From a virus, in the IMG/VR virus record IMGVR_UViG_3300021185_002334, positions 1-25,863 of that record: DNA of 25,863 nucleotides. One strand, 5' to 3'. The notes beneath the pieces are model-generated. The model was given only the letters and a program-made list of their open reading frames with translations, did no database searches and had not been told where the DNA came from. Made by a program: the position numbers and the translations under genes. Shown here piece after piece: positions 8,094-15,068 of this stretch (within the stretch, counting starts at the first letter, position 1; each line of letters opens with the position of its first letter).

Positions 8094-9644
8094 TTATTCA
8101 ACTTCTTTTCTATACAACTCAACAATTTTAGTGTGGTTAAGTACTTTATTTTTAAGCATGTCGTATATCTTAGCTTCAACCTCGCTGCCTTGTATGTGCA
8201 CAATGGTCATGCTGTGTTTCTGTCCGGGTCTGTTTATACGGGCATTCGCTTGCAAATAAGTTTCTACGCTCGTTACGGGGGCATACCATATTATCGTGTC
8301 CGCTGCCGTAAGGGTTAACCCGTGCGATGCAGCTTGTGGTTGTATGATAAGCACTTGAGGGTCAGGTTTTGTTTGAAAGTCTTTAAATATTCGACTCCTG
8401 TTGTTAAGCGTTACACTGCCAGATATAACCTCTGCCGATATTTTACTTTTGTCCAAGAATTCTTTTAGCAGTTCTATAGTGTGCGTAAAGGGAACAAAAA
8501 CTAATACTTTATGCGGGGCTTCGTTGATAACCTCAAGTACTACATTAAGTCTATTCTTCACATCAAACTGCACAACTTCTTTATCGTCCGAGTAGACCGC
8601 ACCCCCTGATATTTGCAACAACTTGTTCAAGTTAGTAGCCGCGTTGACAGAAGTTATTTGTTCTCCCGCTGCCTGCATAGTCATTTGTTTCTTAAGAAGT
8701 TTGTAATATTTCTCTTGCTGCGCAGTAAGCGGTGCGTCTCTATCCACTGACATTACATCAGGTAAGTCCAAGCATTGATCCCTCTCGAACCGTATAGCAG
8801 GCTGCAATACATGGTGCACGACTTTGTCTGCGTTAGGTTTGGGACGCCATATATGTTGAGATACTTTATACATGACTGTGTCTCTGTAAGGCGTGTAGTA
8901 CTTAGGCACCCGATGAGGGCTTACCAATTTAGCCAGACCATAGGCATCTAGTGGGGACTGTGCTGCCGGTGTGCCAGTTAACATCCACAACCTGTCTATC
9001 TTCTTACACAGGTCTCGCATTATCTTCCAACGATTAGTCTGCGAATTCTTATAAGCGTTAGCCTCATCCACCACGATCAAGTCAAAGCCTGCTTGTAAAA
9101 TGGTCTCCTTTACTACACCTACACCATCAAAATTAATTACAACAAACTCAGAGCCTGCGTTAATTATTTTTTCTCTTGTGGTAGCTGGGCCATGTGCAAC
9201 TGAACAGCTGCGGTGCATGGCAAACTTAAACAAGTCTTCTTGCCAAGCAGACTTCATAATAGACAGCGGACATACCACCAACACTCGTTTTATTAACCCC
9301 AGTTTCATGAGGTAGTCTACCGCCCAGATAATCGAAGCAGTCTTGCCTGTCCCTGCCTCGTTAAAGCAAAACGCTTTTTTATACAGGCTGAGAAAAGAAG
9401 CTGTCTCTTTCTGGTGTTCAAAGGGTGTTAGTTTGCCTGTCCATTTGTAATCCCTAAGCATGGGAGACGGCACTTCTTTAGCCCCTAACTCTGCGAGGGC
9501 CGAAGCTTCTTCGTACTCCCACTTGACCGCTAGCTCTACAAGTTCACCTTCTTGCCCCACTTTTTTACAGTTTTTTATTTTGTCCGTTACTAACTCAGGA
9601 CGCTTAGTCTTCAGAACCAAAGCTTTATCTTTAACTATTTTCAT
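8094..9644 (-). CDS. SNF2-family DNA helicase/translocase
   Basis: This 516-residue ATPase likely moves along duplex DNA to remodel forks or recombination intermediates. Visible motifs in order: Q-type region LTPFEHQKE at 72-80, Walker A AGTGKT at 97-102, Walker B DEAN at 193-196 (a variant of DEAH), motif III LTGTP at 222-226, and motif VI QANARINRPGQ at 465-475 with the arginine finger. The size matches compact phage SNF2 proteins, with no accessory domains. It starts by ATGA overlap with the HNH-like gene and is the last gene of unit C, ending 3 nt before the unit D -35 box. Confidence 0.92.
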   Translation of the reverse strand: MKIVKDKALVLKTKRPELVTDKIKNCKKVGQEGELVELAVKWEYEEASALAELGAKEVPSPMLRDYKWTGKLTPFEHQKETASFLSLYKKAFCFNEAGTGKTASIIWAVDYLMKLGLIKRVLVVCPLSIMKSAWQEDLFKFAMHRSCSVAHGPATTREKIINAGSEFVVINFDGVGVVKETILQAGFDLIVVDEANAYKNSQTNRWKIMRDLCKKIDRLWMLTGTPAAQSPLDAYGLAKLVSPHRVPKYYTPYRDTVMYKVSQHIWRPKPNADKVVHHVLQPAIRFERDQCLDLPDVMSVDRDAPLTAQQEKYYKLLKKQMTMQAAGEQITSVNAATNLNKLLQISGGAVYSDDKEVVQFDVKNRLNVVLEVINEAPHKVLVFVPFTHTIELLKEFLDKSKISAEVISGSVTLNNRSRIFKDFQTKPDPQVLIIQPQAASHGLTLTAADTIIWYAPVTSVETYLQANARINRPGQKHSMTIVHIQGSEVEAKIYDMLKNKVLNHTKIVELYRKEVE

Positions 9645-9940
9645 GCTTTAGATGTCTTCCCTCGTTCGCGCTTACTGGTTTCTGATACAAGGTTACCTTT
9701 AGAGTCTCGCTTAAAGGATCGGTTACGGCTAGCTGTCTCTACTCTAGTGCCATCAGAGTTCTTGCCGCCCTTGTCCATTGCTTTCTTATGGGCTACATCT
9801 TTGCCATCACCCTTAGAAACTTTCCCCTCTCGCATTGCCTTACGCCTAGCTTTGTTGCGTTGGGCACGTTTCTTCTTTTGCTCTTCCGTGCCTTGGTACT
9901 TAGCGTACTCGGCTTTGTAATCTCGTTTCTTAGCAACCAT
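9641..9940 (-). CDS. Basic HNH-like phage protein
   Basis: This 99-residue, strongly basic protein begins MVAKKRDYKAEYAKYQGT. Its KGDGKDVAHKKAMDKGGKN segment (about residues 43-61) is followed by ETASRNRSF. The layout resembles small phage HNH-type proteins in which KGDGKDVxHxDG is followed by Asn-rich and SRxxNRS motifs. The histidine is present but the usual HxDGN is replaced by HKKAMDKGG, so nuclease activity may be altered or lost. A GAGGA ribosome site lies 8 nt before the ATG. It is flanked by the SNF2 helicase and a hypothetical gene. Nucleic-acid binding is plausible; cleavage is uncertain. Confidence 0.65.
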   Translation of the reverse strand: MVAKKRDYKAEYAKYQGTEEQKKKRAQRNKARRKAMREGKVSKGDGKDVAHKKAMDKGGKNSDGTRVETASRNRSFKRDSKGNLVSETSKRERGKTSKA

Positions 9941-9957
9941 GACGGCTTCCTCTATGC

Positions 9958-10230
9958 TTAATGTAATGTTTTCTTGTATCTTTCGCTGCTTGTAATCTCA
10001 GCTAAACTGTTAGCAAATTCTAAAATGACTTTGTTTCTAGGCATAAAAAGTTCATCGGGTATTGGAAAACTACTTGGACCAACAAGTTCCGCTAACTCAA
10101 ATTCAAGGTTTGGGTAGGTTTCTGCCCAGTGTTCAAAAACATCTATTGCCAGTTGTTCGTCTTTGTAGTGCCCGTCTACATAGGTCTGGTCATCTATGTC
10201 TACCAATATAACGTAGTTGGTACTCATCAT
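9958..10230 (-). CDS. Hypothetical protein
   Basis: This 90-residue, mildly acidic protein begins MMSTNYVILVDIDDQTYVDG. The first 25 residues suggest a beta hairpin followed by an amphipathic helix (AIDVFEHWAETYP). No family is recognised. The start overlaps the stop of the Cas4-like nuclease gene by ATGA, so translation is probably coupled. It lies within a nuclease/helicase group, but nothing in the protein itself shows a role. Confidence 0.65.
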   Translation of the reverse strand: MMSTNYVILVDIDDQTYVDGHYKDEQLAIDVFEHWAETYPNLEFELAELVGPSSFPIPDELFMPRNKVILEFANSLAEITSSERYKKTLH

Positions 10231-10892
10231 CTTTTCCTATAGTGTTCGCATGAAGTTACTGGGCACCAACCACACAGAGGCCCACTAATCGCATTCCAAA
10301 CGCCTGACTCCTGTGCACCTTCTAACCGTTCAAGGTCGGGTTGGAAAGTTTTAAAGTACAACTCTACGTCGGTAGAGCTATGCGTTTTCTGTATGAAGTC
10401 TTTGCTTACTACGAAAGCAAGCGCAGATTTAATTGTTTTTAGCTGCGGGAAGTGAATAAACAAGGCTGCTGCTACAGCATCAAGTTGCTTAGTGTCCGCG
10501 TACTTAGCATTTTTACTGGTCTTGTAATCCACAGAGTGCGCTGTGTCCCCATTTATTATTACTAAGTCAGCAATACCACGCCACCAAACATCTTCGTCAA
10601 AGAAACCTGTAGGTCTATACCCGTCATCAGTTTTAGCAACACCGAGCTTTAACTCGCAATGCTTATGCCCCTCTATCTTGTTAAGTGAATCAAGAATGGG
10701 GTCCATAAAGCTAAACTTCTTGGGTACTTCTTTACCGTCCCTGATAAACTCTTCTGCTGCGGTGTGTACTTCTTGCCCATATACAGTAGCAGTGCTGCCT
10801 TTGTCTTTAACATCCTTAGCTACTTTTAGATGGTAGTATTTTTTCGGGCATTGCTTAAAGGTACTTAAGCTGCTGTAGGACCAAGCTGTCAT
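10227..10892 (-). CDS. Cas4/RecB-like PD-(D/E)XK nuclease with Fe-S site
   Basis: This 221-residue nuclease probably processes DNA ends in replication-linked recombination. N-terminal WSYSSLSTFKQCPKKYY is the classical opening of the PDDEXK_1/Cas4-AddB group. His43, Asp109 (RGIADLVI) and Asp122-x-Lys124 (SVDYKT) form the catalytic core. Cys15 plus Cys207, Cys210 and Cys215 match the split four-cysteine pattern that binds a 4Fe-4S cluster in Cas4 and AddB. There is no CRISPR array or cas1 nearby, so the role is phage DNA metabolism. It overlaps its neighbours by 4 nt on each side. Confidence 0.9.
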   Translation of the reverse strand: MTAWSYSSLSTFKQCPKKYYHLKVAKDVKDKGSTATVYGQEVHTAAEEFIRDGKEVPKKFSFMDPILDSLNKIEGHKHCELKLGVAKTDDGYRPTGFFDEDVWWRGIADLVIINGDTAHSVDYKTSKNAKYADTKQLDAVAAALFIHFPQLKTIKSALAFVVSKDFIQKTHSSTDVELYFKTFQPDLERLEGAQESGVWNAISGPLCGWCPVTSCEHYRKR

Positions 10893-11296
10893 ATTAGACC
10901 CCTTTCTTTTAGAATTTCATAGTTCGCTGCGTGTGCGTCTTCTATGTCTTGCCTGCTTTGCCCGTGGTACGGCACCGCTAAGTGTTCTGTAACCAACGCC
11001 GTGTTGATTGAAGTTTTGCCTGCTATAAATATCACTCCCAAGAATCTGCCAAACTTTCCTTTTTCTCTGGTTTGGAGAGTATAGGTTCCTCCGACGTGGA
11101 GCGCGTCTTCGACAAACTGCTTTGCCAAGAGTCCGGCAACTTTTTCTTTAGCATCTCGCGTGCGGCACTCTGGAGTATCAACACCATAAAGACGTATGCG
11201 CTCACTGCAACGCCAAGTACCAAACCCAAGGTCAACATCCACGTCGATAGTGTCGCCATCAACCACTCTCCTTATAGTACATTCATATTCGTACAT
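10889..11296 (-). CDS. Staphylococcal-nuclease-like thermonuclease
   Basis: This 135-residue protein is close to a minimal SNase domain with no signal peptide, so it acts inside the cell. VVDGDTIDVDVD at 11-22 carries the first calcium aspartates. RIRLYGVDTPE at 33-43 supplies Arg35, Asp40 and Glu43, and KFGRFLG near 81-87 supplies the second catalytic arginine. Family knowledge: calcium-dependent phosphodiesterase on DNA or RNA. An AAAGGAAA ribosome site is about 5 nt before the ATG. It is followed by the Cas4-like nuclease via ATGA overlap. Possible roles are host DNA breakdown or DNA repair. Confidence 0.9.
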   Translation of the reverse strand: MYEYECTIRRVVDGDTIDVDVDLGFGTWRCSERIRLYGVDTPECRTRDAKEKVAGLLAKQFVEDALHVGGTYTLQTREKGKFGRFLGVIFIAGKTSINTALVTEHLAVPYHGQSRQDIEDAHAANYEILKERGLI

Positions 11297-11536
11297 TTAA
11301 GTTTCCTTTGTTGTAGGCCGGTACGCCCCCACATCTCGGTTGGTTGGGTCGGTTAAAGAATCGTTGCGTCCGCCGTCGAACCGTTTCTTCGGGCCTTCGG
11401 TTAAGGTAAATGCGCGTGGGGGGCATCTAGTTACCGTACCTCCTTTGGCTAGATACTCTGCTATTTGTTGTGCCAACTTCGCACTGTGTTTTTCTTTTTC
11501 GTCTGGCGTGGGCCGGTCTATCTTTGTTGTGGTCAC
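11297..11536 (-). CDS. Hypothetical protein, GTG start
   Basis: This 79-residue basic protein starts TTTKIDRPTPDEKEKHSAKL. A helix (about 12-30) is followed by LAKGGTVTRCPPRAF, a pattern seen in small phage proteins that I cannot name. The start is GTG, sharing one base with the endolysin stop (TAGTG), which implies coupled translation. No catalytic motif is visible. Confidence 0.65.
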   Translation of the reverse strand: MTTTKIDRPTPDEKEKHSAKLAQQIAEYLAKGGTVTRCPPRAFTLTEGPKKRFDGGRNDSLTDPTNRDVGAYRPTTKET

Positions 11537-11943
11537 TAATTAATACCTGTGTAAAAAATATGTTTGTTGATCTTAGTAGTTATCTCGCCGTTGTATGCCC
11601 ACTCTGGGAATACTTTAGTACTGTGGTAGTGGGTCGCACCGTTCGTAGTATCTTCTGCAAATTCACTTAACTCTGCAATGTACAGCGCGTTGTACCATGC
11701 TTGTTTGTTCTTCGGGTCGTCCGACTTACCGTCACAATAAAAACTAAACTGGCATTTGTTTCTTACAGGGTTGCCTTGCCAGTAGTATCCTTGCTTAACC
11801 ACGTCACACGCATTGTCTGGGTAACGTGGGTCTTTAATTCTGTTTCGTATTACTTGAGCAACTGCAACTTGTCCTGCACCGGGTTCGCCTCGCGCCTCAA
11901 AGTATACGGCGGTTGCTATGCACATAAGCGCAGAGGTAATCAT
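11536..11943 (-). CDS. SleB-type cell wall hydrolase (probable endolysin)
   Basis: This 135-residue Hydrolase_2/SleB domain protein likely cleaves peptidoglycan for host lysis. YFEARGEPGAGQVAVAQVI at 14-32 contains the catalytic Glu16 region of the family. CDVVKQ at 46-51 and CQFSFYCDG at 64-72 are the other family motifs. No signal peptide or membrane anchor is visible, so it would need a holin; none is certain here, although the membrane protein at 23215-23427 is a weak candidate. The ATG at 11943 overlaps the previous stop as ATGA; the frame extends upstream to 11970 but that part has no coding support. Confidence 0.88.
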   Translation of the reverse strand: MITSALMCIATAVYFEARGEPGAGQVAVAQVIRNRIKDPRYPDNACDVVKQGYYWQGNPVRNKCQFSFYCDGKSDDPKNKQAWYNALYIAELSEFAEDTTNGATHYHSTKVFPEWAYNGEITTKINKHIFYTGIN

Positions 11944-12125
11944 CTGTACGCTTCCTGTGTTTCTAAACAACGGATTACCTTAGCGGCGCGTAACTGTGTT
12001 TCGTAATCGAACGTATCCCACAACGATCTAAGTTTTCTAACGCTGCGTTCGTTACTTTTCTTATTGCGGTTAGGTCCGCGTTTACTGCCCTCTATATCAT
12101 AGTACCCATAGTCTTTTACAAACAT
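11940..12125 (-). CDS. Hypothetical basic protein
   Basis: This 61-residue protein starts MFVKDYGYYDIEGSKRGPNR. A basic linker (KRGPNRNKKSNER) is followed by a helical C-terminal half with alternating Leu/Ala. The start overlaps the preceding stop as TAATG, and its own stop overlaps the endolysin ATG. It belongs to the microgene run at 11.9-13.1 kb. Function unknown; a small nucleic-acid-binding role is possible from charge alone. Confidence 0.65.
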   Translation of the reverse strand: MFVKDYGYYDIEGSKRGPNRNKKSNERSVRKLRSLWDTFDYETQLRAAKVIRCLETQEAYR

Positions 12126-12298
12126 TATTTACGCCCCTTGTAACCAACTTCGATATGAAAGTAATATTTTTGCATTCGGTTTTTAGGCATAACTTTAAAC
12201 CGATCCTTTTTGCGCCTGATGATATATACCTTCTGCTCGTTTTCCGCGCACCATTGAGCCTCTTCTAGCGCATCTTCAAGCTTATCAAACATAATCAT
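12125..12298 (-). CDS. Hypothetical 57-residue protein
   Basis: The protein begins MIMFDKLEDALEEAQWCAEN and ends FHIEVGYKGRK. It has an acidic amphipathic helix followed by a basic strand-rich half (VYIIRRKKDRFKVMPKN). It starts immediately after the upstream stop (TAAATG) and overlaps the next start as TAATG. Gap-free coupling on both sides and a full-length open frame support it as a real gene. No family recognised. Confidence 0.6.
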   Translation of the reverse strand: MIMFDKLEDALEEAQWCAENEQKVYIIRRKKDRFKVMPKNRMQKYYFHIEVGYKGRK

Positions 12299-12445
12299 TT
12301 ATTCTTCTTCCTCATCTCTATGGCAGGCTCTGTCGTGGGAACAAATTAAACAGACACCAAACGCATCGTAAAAAGGTTTCTTGCATATCTTTGTTGTTGG
12401 GGGGTCATCGCACGTACATTTTTCTACGTCAGCATCAGTCAGCAT
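12299..12445 (-). CDS. Small cysteine-rich protein, probable zinc binder
   Basis: A 48-residue frame begins MLTDADVEKCTCDD. Cysteines at 10, 12, 21, 32, 35 and 41, with His37 and His42, suggest one or two small zinc sites (CLICSHDRACHR segment). The C-terminus is four glutamates. The start lies inside the last codons of the upstream 40-residue gene (11-nt overlap) and the stop touches the next ATG. Cysteine spacing makes a chance frame unlikely. Function unknown. Confidence 0.6.
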   Translation of the reverse strand: MLTDADVEKCTCDDPPTTKICKKPFYDAFGVCLICSHDRACHRDEEEE

Positions 12446-12557
12446 CTTCAAACTCCTCGAGTATTGCTTCTAGCTTCTCCACCGCTTCGGTTGCACGTTG
12501 TAGCATAGCCATAAGCTCTTCGGCATCAGCGCCATCTACTTCTATTGTTATCTTCAT
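12435..12557 (-). CDS. Acidic 40-residue microprotein
   Basis: The protein begins MKITIEVDGADAEELMAMLQ: a short strand followed by one long acidic amphipathic helix (residues 10-37) with Leu/Ala repeats suited to helix pairing. The start overlaps the preceding stop as ATGA. There is no separate ribosome site beyond the A-rich lysine codons upstream, so translation is probably coupled. No family recognised. Confidence 0.6.
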   Translation of the reverse strand: MKITIEVDGADAEELMAMLQRATEAVEKLEAILEEFEDAD

Positions 12558-12730
12558 TTGGTTTTCTTTTTCTTTTTAGTTTTAGTTTTTACAAGCATCA
12601 GACCGCCCAATAGCACTGCGTTTGGCTCTACTAACTTAAAATTTGACTTAAGCTCGCTGAAAGGTACGGGTTCCAAGCCTTCGGGTATATCAACCCTAGT
12701 CCATGTGTACTCAACGCCTTCAATTTTCAT
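12554..12730 (-). CDS. Hypothetical 58-residue protein with poly-lysine tail
   Basis: The protein begins MKIEGVEYTWTRVDIPEG and ends in a lysine/threonine tail (VKTKTKKKKKTK). A GAGG ribosome site overlaps the end of the DUF3310 gene, about 9 nt before the ATG. The body is strand-rich and acidic, the tail strongly basic, which suggests nucleic-acid or membrane-surface contact. It overlaps the next gene by ATGA. Function unknown. Confidence 0.6.
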   Translation of the reverse strand: MKIEGVEYTWTRVDIPEGLEPVPFSELKSNFKLVEPNAVLLGGLMLVKTKTKKKKKTK

Positions 12731-12731
12731 A

Positions 12732-12947
12732 TCATTCTACCTCGTGCAGCTCAATCAGCAGGTCAATGCAATGCTTAGCCTTGAGTAAGTCAGCTAGCGG
12801 ATGGCCCTTTAGCTTCCATCTGGATATGTATTTCACTACGTTACCTTCGAGCAAAGACAAGCCGTTCTTCTCTGCATACTCAGCAGGTTGGATCAGCATG
12901 TTCTTGTAATGGTTACCGCCAGTCTGTCTGCTTAGGGCGCTAGTCAT
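12732..12947 (-). CDS. DUF3310-family protein
   Basis: The 71-residue protein begins MTSALSRQTGGNHYKNM. The GGNHYK opening, an IQPAEYAEKNGLSLLEGNVVKYI-type core (residues 17-39) and a DLLKAKHCIDLLIE helix define the family, widespread in phages and sometimes called SaV-like. Its activity is not established. The ATG at 12947 overlaps the upstream gene by 8 nt; the same frame runs back to 13121, but that part duplicates the 12940-13125 gene in another frame and looks non-coding. Confidence 0.85.
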   Translation of the reverse strand: MTSALSRQTGGNHYKNMLIQPAEYAEKNGLSLLEGNVVKYISRWKLKGHPLADLLKAKHCIDLLIELHEVE

Positions 12948-13125
12948 TTCGCCCGTCCCGTCCGTTGTTTGGGTCTCGTTCTTCGTCACTCTCGGTACGC
13001 TTGCTGTTATCATTCTCTTTCTCCTTCTCTGCTTGCTTCTGTTTTTCAAAAATCCTCGCCCAGTTGTCCCCGAACTCGTGCAGGGGTATAAAGTGAGGTC
13101 TGCGTTTGCTTCCTTTACCATTCAT
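12940..13125 (-). CDS. Small GKGSKRRP-type phage protein
   Basis: This 61-residue protein begins MNGKGSKRRPHFIP. The GKGSKRRP opening followed by FGDNWARIF is a common signature of short phage proteins of unknown role. The C-terminal half is a highly charged, disordered Lys/Glu/Asp tail. AAGGGG lies 8 nt before the ATG at 13125, which decides this start over the in-frame ATGs at 13143 and 13140. It overlaps the end of the upstream oxygenase gene by 11 nt. Confidence 0.75.
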   Translation of the reverse strand: MNGKGSKRRPHFIPLHEFGDNWARIFEKQKQAEKEKENDNSKRTESDEERDPNNGRDGRND

Positions 13126-13831
13126 TTGTTTCCCCTTCATCATGTACGTATTGTTCTTTCATAGGTAAGTGCCTAAACCAAATGTTAAAAGCCCATTTTT
13201 CTCCGTCTAAAACAGGCATACCGGCATGTAAAGATTTTGGGTGAGGGCCAAGTATGCTCCCGTTTGTGTTGTGAAAAATTACCGCTCGCCCCGGTTTTGG
13301 GTTTACTGTTATGTCAAGCTTGGAAAAGTTTGTACCGCCACCTATATTTACGCTATTTAAATACCCTATCACGGTTATTAGCCTTTGGCCGCCCCATTTT
13401 GCGGCTCTGTTTCCTCTTTCAGAACCTAACTTAAAGGCGTCAAAATGATGTCTGTATTCCTGCCCAACGCCGTAGTAAATAATTTGAATCGACTCAGCGT
13501 TTTCCAAAGGCATAGAAACTAAATCCGCCACTCTTTGCCCTATAGACCTAACAGTTTCGTCGTCGCCGTCAAAACGGAACCAGCAATTCGACCCAGTACG
13601 CCCCTCGCTAACGCCGTTAAGTTTGTCTAATACAACACCCGCCCGTTTTAAATTGCCATGCGCTTTATTAATTAAATACTCGCATTCTATAGGGGAGATT
13701 AGATTCTCTTTGATCCCGACAAAAGGCTCTTCTGAGAGTTTGCGCACGCCTTTGTACTTGGGTCCAAAAGTATAAGTTTTAGAGTGCGTAAGGCTTACGC
13801 TATTTATTACTTTGTCCATAACTAAATTCAC
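13115..13831 (-). CDS. Prolyl-4-hydroxylase-like 2OG-Fe(II) oxygenase
   Basis: This 238-residue protein belongs to the P4Hc-like 2-oxoglutarate and iron dependent oxygenases. Metal ligands are His129 and Asp131 (HHFD) with distal His202 (SLHAG). Lys212 (GEKWAFNIWF) is placed to bind 2-oxoglutarate. The core follows the family order (IQIIYYGVGQEYRHHFD, then GGGTNFS, then GRAVIFHN). The substrate is unknown; protein side chains or modified nucleobases are both possible. The start is GTG at 13831 overlapping the preceding stop; an ATG four codons later is an alternative and neither has a good ribosome site. It is adjacent to a second, dissimilar oxygenase. Confidence 0.88.
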   Translation of the reverse strand: MNLVMDKVINSVSLTHSKTYTFGPKYKGVRKLSEEPFVGIKENLISPIECEYLINKAHGNLKRAGVVLDKLNGVSEGRTGSNCWFRFDGDDETVRSIGQRVADLVSMPLENAESIQIIYYGVGQEYRHHFDAFKLGSERGNRAAKWGGQRLITVIGYLNSVNIGGGTNFSKLDITVNPKPGRAVIFHNTNGSILGPHPKSLHAGMPVLDGEKWAFNIWFRHLPMKEQYVHDEGETNEW

Positions 13832-14418
13832 TTGTTAGGCGGCATGCCCAAATTGGTACGCTTATCAAACTTGTAGTCTTTGCTGTCACCATCTTTTATA
13901 ACGTAGTGCAGCATAAACTGCATGCACAAATCTGGATTAGGTAGTTGTCTACGCCAGTGCATAGCTTCACAACCCTTGTAAACAACCGCATCTCCCGCAG
14001 ATAAAATAAATTTAGATGGGTCGTTGTCTTTATACTGCATCCATATAGGCCAAGGGGGAGACACCACATTAACAGTTACACTTATCTCACAAGGAGGTCT
14101 GTCCGTGTGAGGCTTGAGTTCTTCTCCCTCTTGGTAAACGCGAGCAAAAGAATATGTTGGGTACAGCCCCCTACCAACTACTTTTTCTACGGTTTCCAAC
14201 TGTTGTTTCAACATTATTTCTACGAGCGGGTCGGCGTAGCATTGAAATTTACTGGTAGGCGTTTTTCCGTAATCATCTTTTTCTCGCTCTTGCCACTCGC
14301 CCCTGCGTATTTTGTTTGTGAAGTAGTCGGCAAAAAGCCTAGCCATGTAGGGGCTAAGAAACTCAGGTACTTTCACATAACCCGTAGAGTCAAACACTTT
14401 ACTTATAGTGCTCTGCAT
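13828..14418 (-). CDS. Second 2OG-Fe(II) oxygenase
   Basis: This 196-residue protein has the iron-binding HxD as His104-Thr-Asp106 (LKPHTDRPPCEISVT), distal His154 and Arg156/Arg157 (AMHWRR) for 2-oxoglutarate. The surrounding pattern, including ILSAGDAVVYKG, recurs in marine phage oxygenases. It shares little visible sequence with the neighbouring P4H-like enzyme, so the pair is not a recent duplication. AAGGAG lies 9 nt before the ATG, overlapping the end of the 41-residue gene upstream. Substrate unknown. Confidence 0.85.
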   Translation of the reverse strand: MQSTISKVFDSTGYVKVPEFLSPYMARLFADYFTNKIRRGEWQEREKDDYGKTPTSKFQCYADPLVEIMLKQQLETVEKVVGRGLYPTYSFARVYQEGEELKPHTDRPPCEISVTVNVVSPPWPIWMQYKDNDPSKFILSAGDAVVYKGCEAMHWRRQLPNPDLCMQFMLHYVIKDGDSKDYKFDKRTNLGMPPNK

Positions 14419-14419
14419 C

Positions 14420-14545
14420 TTAGTCTCCTTGGTCTGCTAAGTACTCGGCACGGTCACGCGCTAACTCAGCAGGGTCTATGTAATCTTCGTCTTGCTCGTC
14501 TTGCCATCTATCTAAGTCTGCGTCTAACGAATCTCGGTTACTCAT
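14420..14545 (-). CDS. Acidic 41-residue microprotein
   Basis: The protein begins MSNRDSLDADLDRWQDEQDE and is very acidic, with a helical second half (PAELARDRAEYLADQGD). AGGAG at 14553-14557 lies 7 nt before the ATG at 14545; in-frame ATGs at 14548 and 14551 are too close to it. The stop is 1 nt from the next ATG, and AAGGAGA within its last codons is the ribosome site of the oxygenase gene. Function unknown; acidic microproteins can be DNA mimics, but that is speculation. Confidence 0.65.
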   Translation of the reverse strand: MSNRDSLDADLDRWQDEQDEDYIDPAELARDRAEYLADQGD

Positions 14546-14555
14546 CATCATTCTC

Positions 14556-14804
14556 CTAATGTAGTGAGTGCTCAGTATCTTCACCTTCTTCTAACACGTC
14601 CCAAGTATTGTTCATTGCGTGAAAGAATTTTTCTTTATGCATATCCATTGCCTGCGATATGGTAATCAACATAGAGGCCATCACCATTTGCACTATCCAA
14701 CAGGATGCGTCTGAGTCTATTTCTTCTGATAAGAAAGCTTGCAGCTTAGCTTCGACGATTTCATACTCTCCAAAGCCTTCTTCTTCTATGTCCATCACTT
14801 CCAT
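14556..14804 (-). CDS. Hypothetical acidic protein
   Basis: This 82-residue protein begins MEVMDIEEEGFGEYEIVEAK. A central hydrophobic helix (about 37-55, CWIVQMVMASMLITISQAMD) could be a buried amphipathic helix or a weak membrane segment. AAAGGAG lies 7 nt before the ATG at 14804. The ORF also offers a GTG one codon upstream. It lies between a zinc-binding protein and the acidic microprotein. No family recognised. Confidence 0.65.
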   Translation of the reverse strand: MEVMDIEEEGFGEYEIVEAKLQAFLSEEIDSDASCWIVQMVMASMLITISQAMDMHKEKFFHAMNNTWDVLEEGEDTEHSLH

Positions 14805-14816
14805 CACTATTCTCCT

Positions 14817-15068
14817 TTATAAACCGTTATCAATAATATAGTCAGCGAATTTTTCTAGTTTTGCATCAGAGGTGAGTTTTGGTTTTCTCTTGACTGGTTT
14901 GTCGCATACGTCACAGCGAAGATGTTTTATTAACTCCCCCCGGTAATAGCTAGGGCTATTCGCACATAACGTTCTAGTATGCCCACACTCCAAGTAGAGA
15001 ATCCATAAGGGTTTGTAACTCTTGCCTACACCACCTATAGGATTAAACACTCTGTCTATTACTTTCAT
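14817..15068 (-). CDS. Small zinc-binding phage protein
   Basis: This 83-residue protein begins MKVIDRVFNPIGG. A strand region ends in LECGHTRTLC, followed about 20 residues later by LRCDVCDKP, so a CxH plus CxxC zinc site is likely. A basic segment (KPVKRKPK) precedes a C-terminal helix. AAAGGTG lies about 5 nt before the ATG. It follows a roughly 250-bp gene-free stretch downstream of the polymerase gene. Probably nucleic-acid related; no specific role seen. Confidence 0.7.
   Translation of the reverse strand: MKVIDRVFNPIGGVGKSYKPLWILYLECGHTRTLCANSPSYYRGELIKHLRCDVCDKPVKRKPKLTSDAKLEKFADYIIDNGL

Noticed and set aside
12948-13121. Long start giving a 129-residue DUF3310 protein
   Set aside because: The extra N-terminal part is antifamily, duplicates the coding space of the 12940-13125 gene in another frame, and the family opens at MTSALSRQTGGNHYK.
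14107-14559. 150-codon rightward frame
   Set aside because: Antisense to the second oxygenase and the 41-residue gene, both of which have strong support; low-complexity protein.
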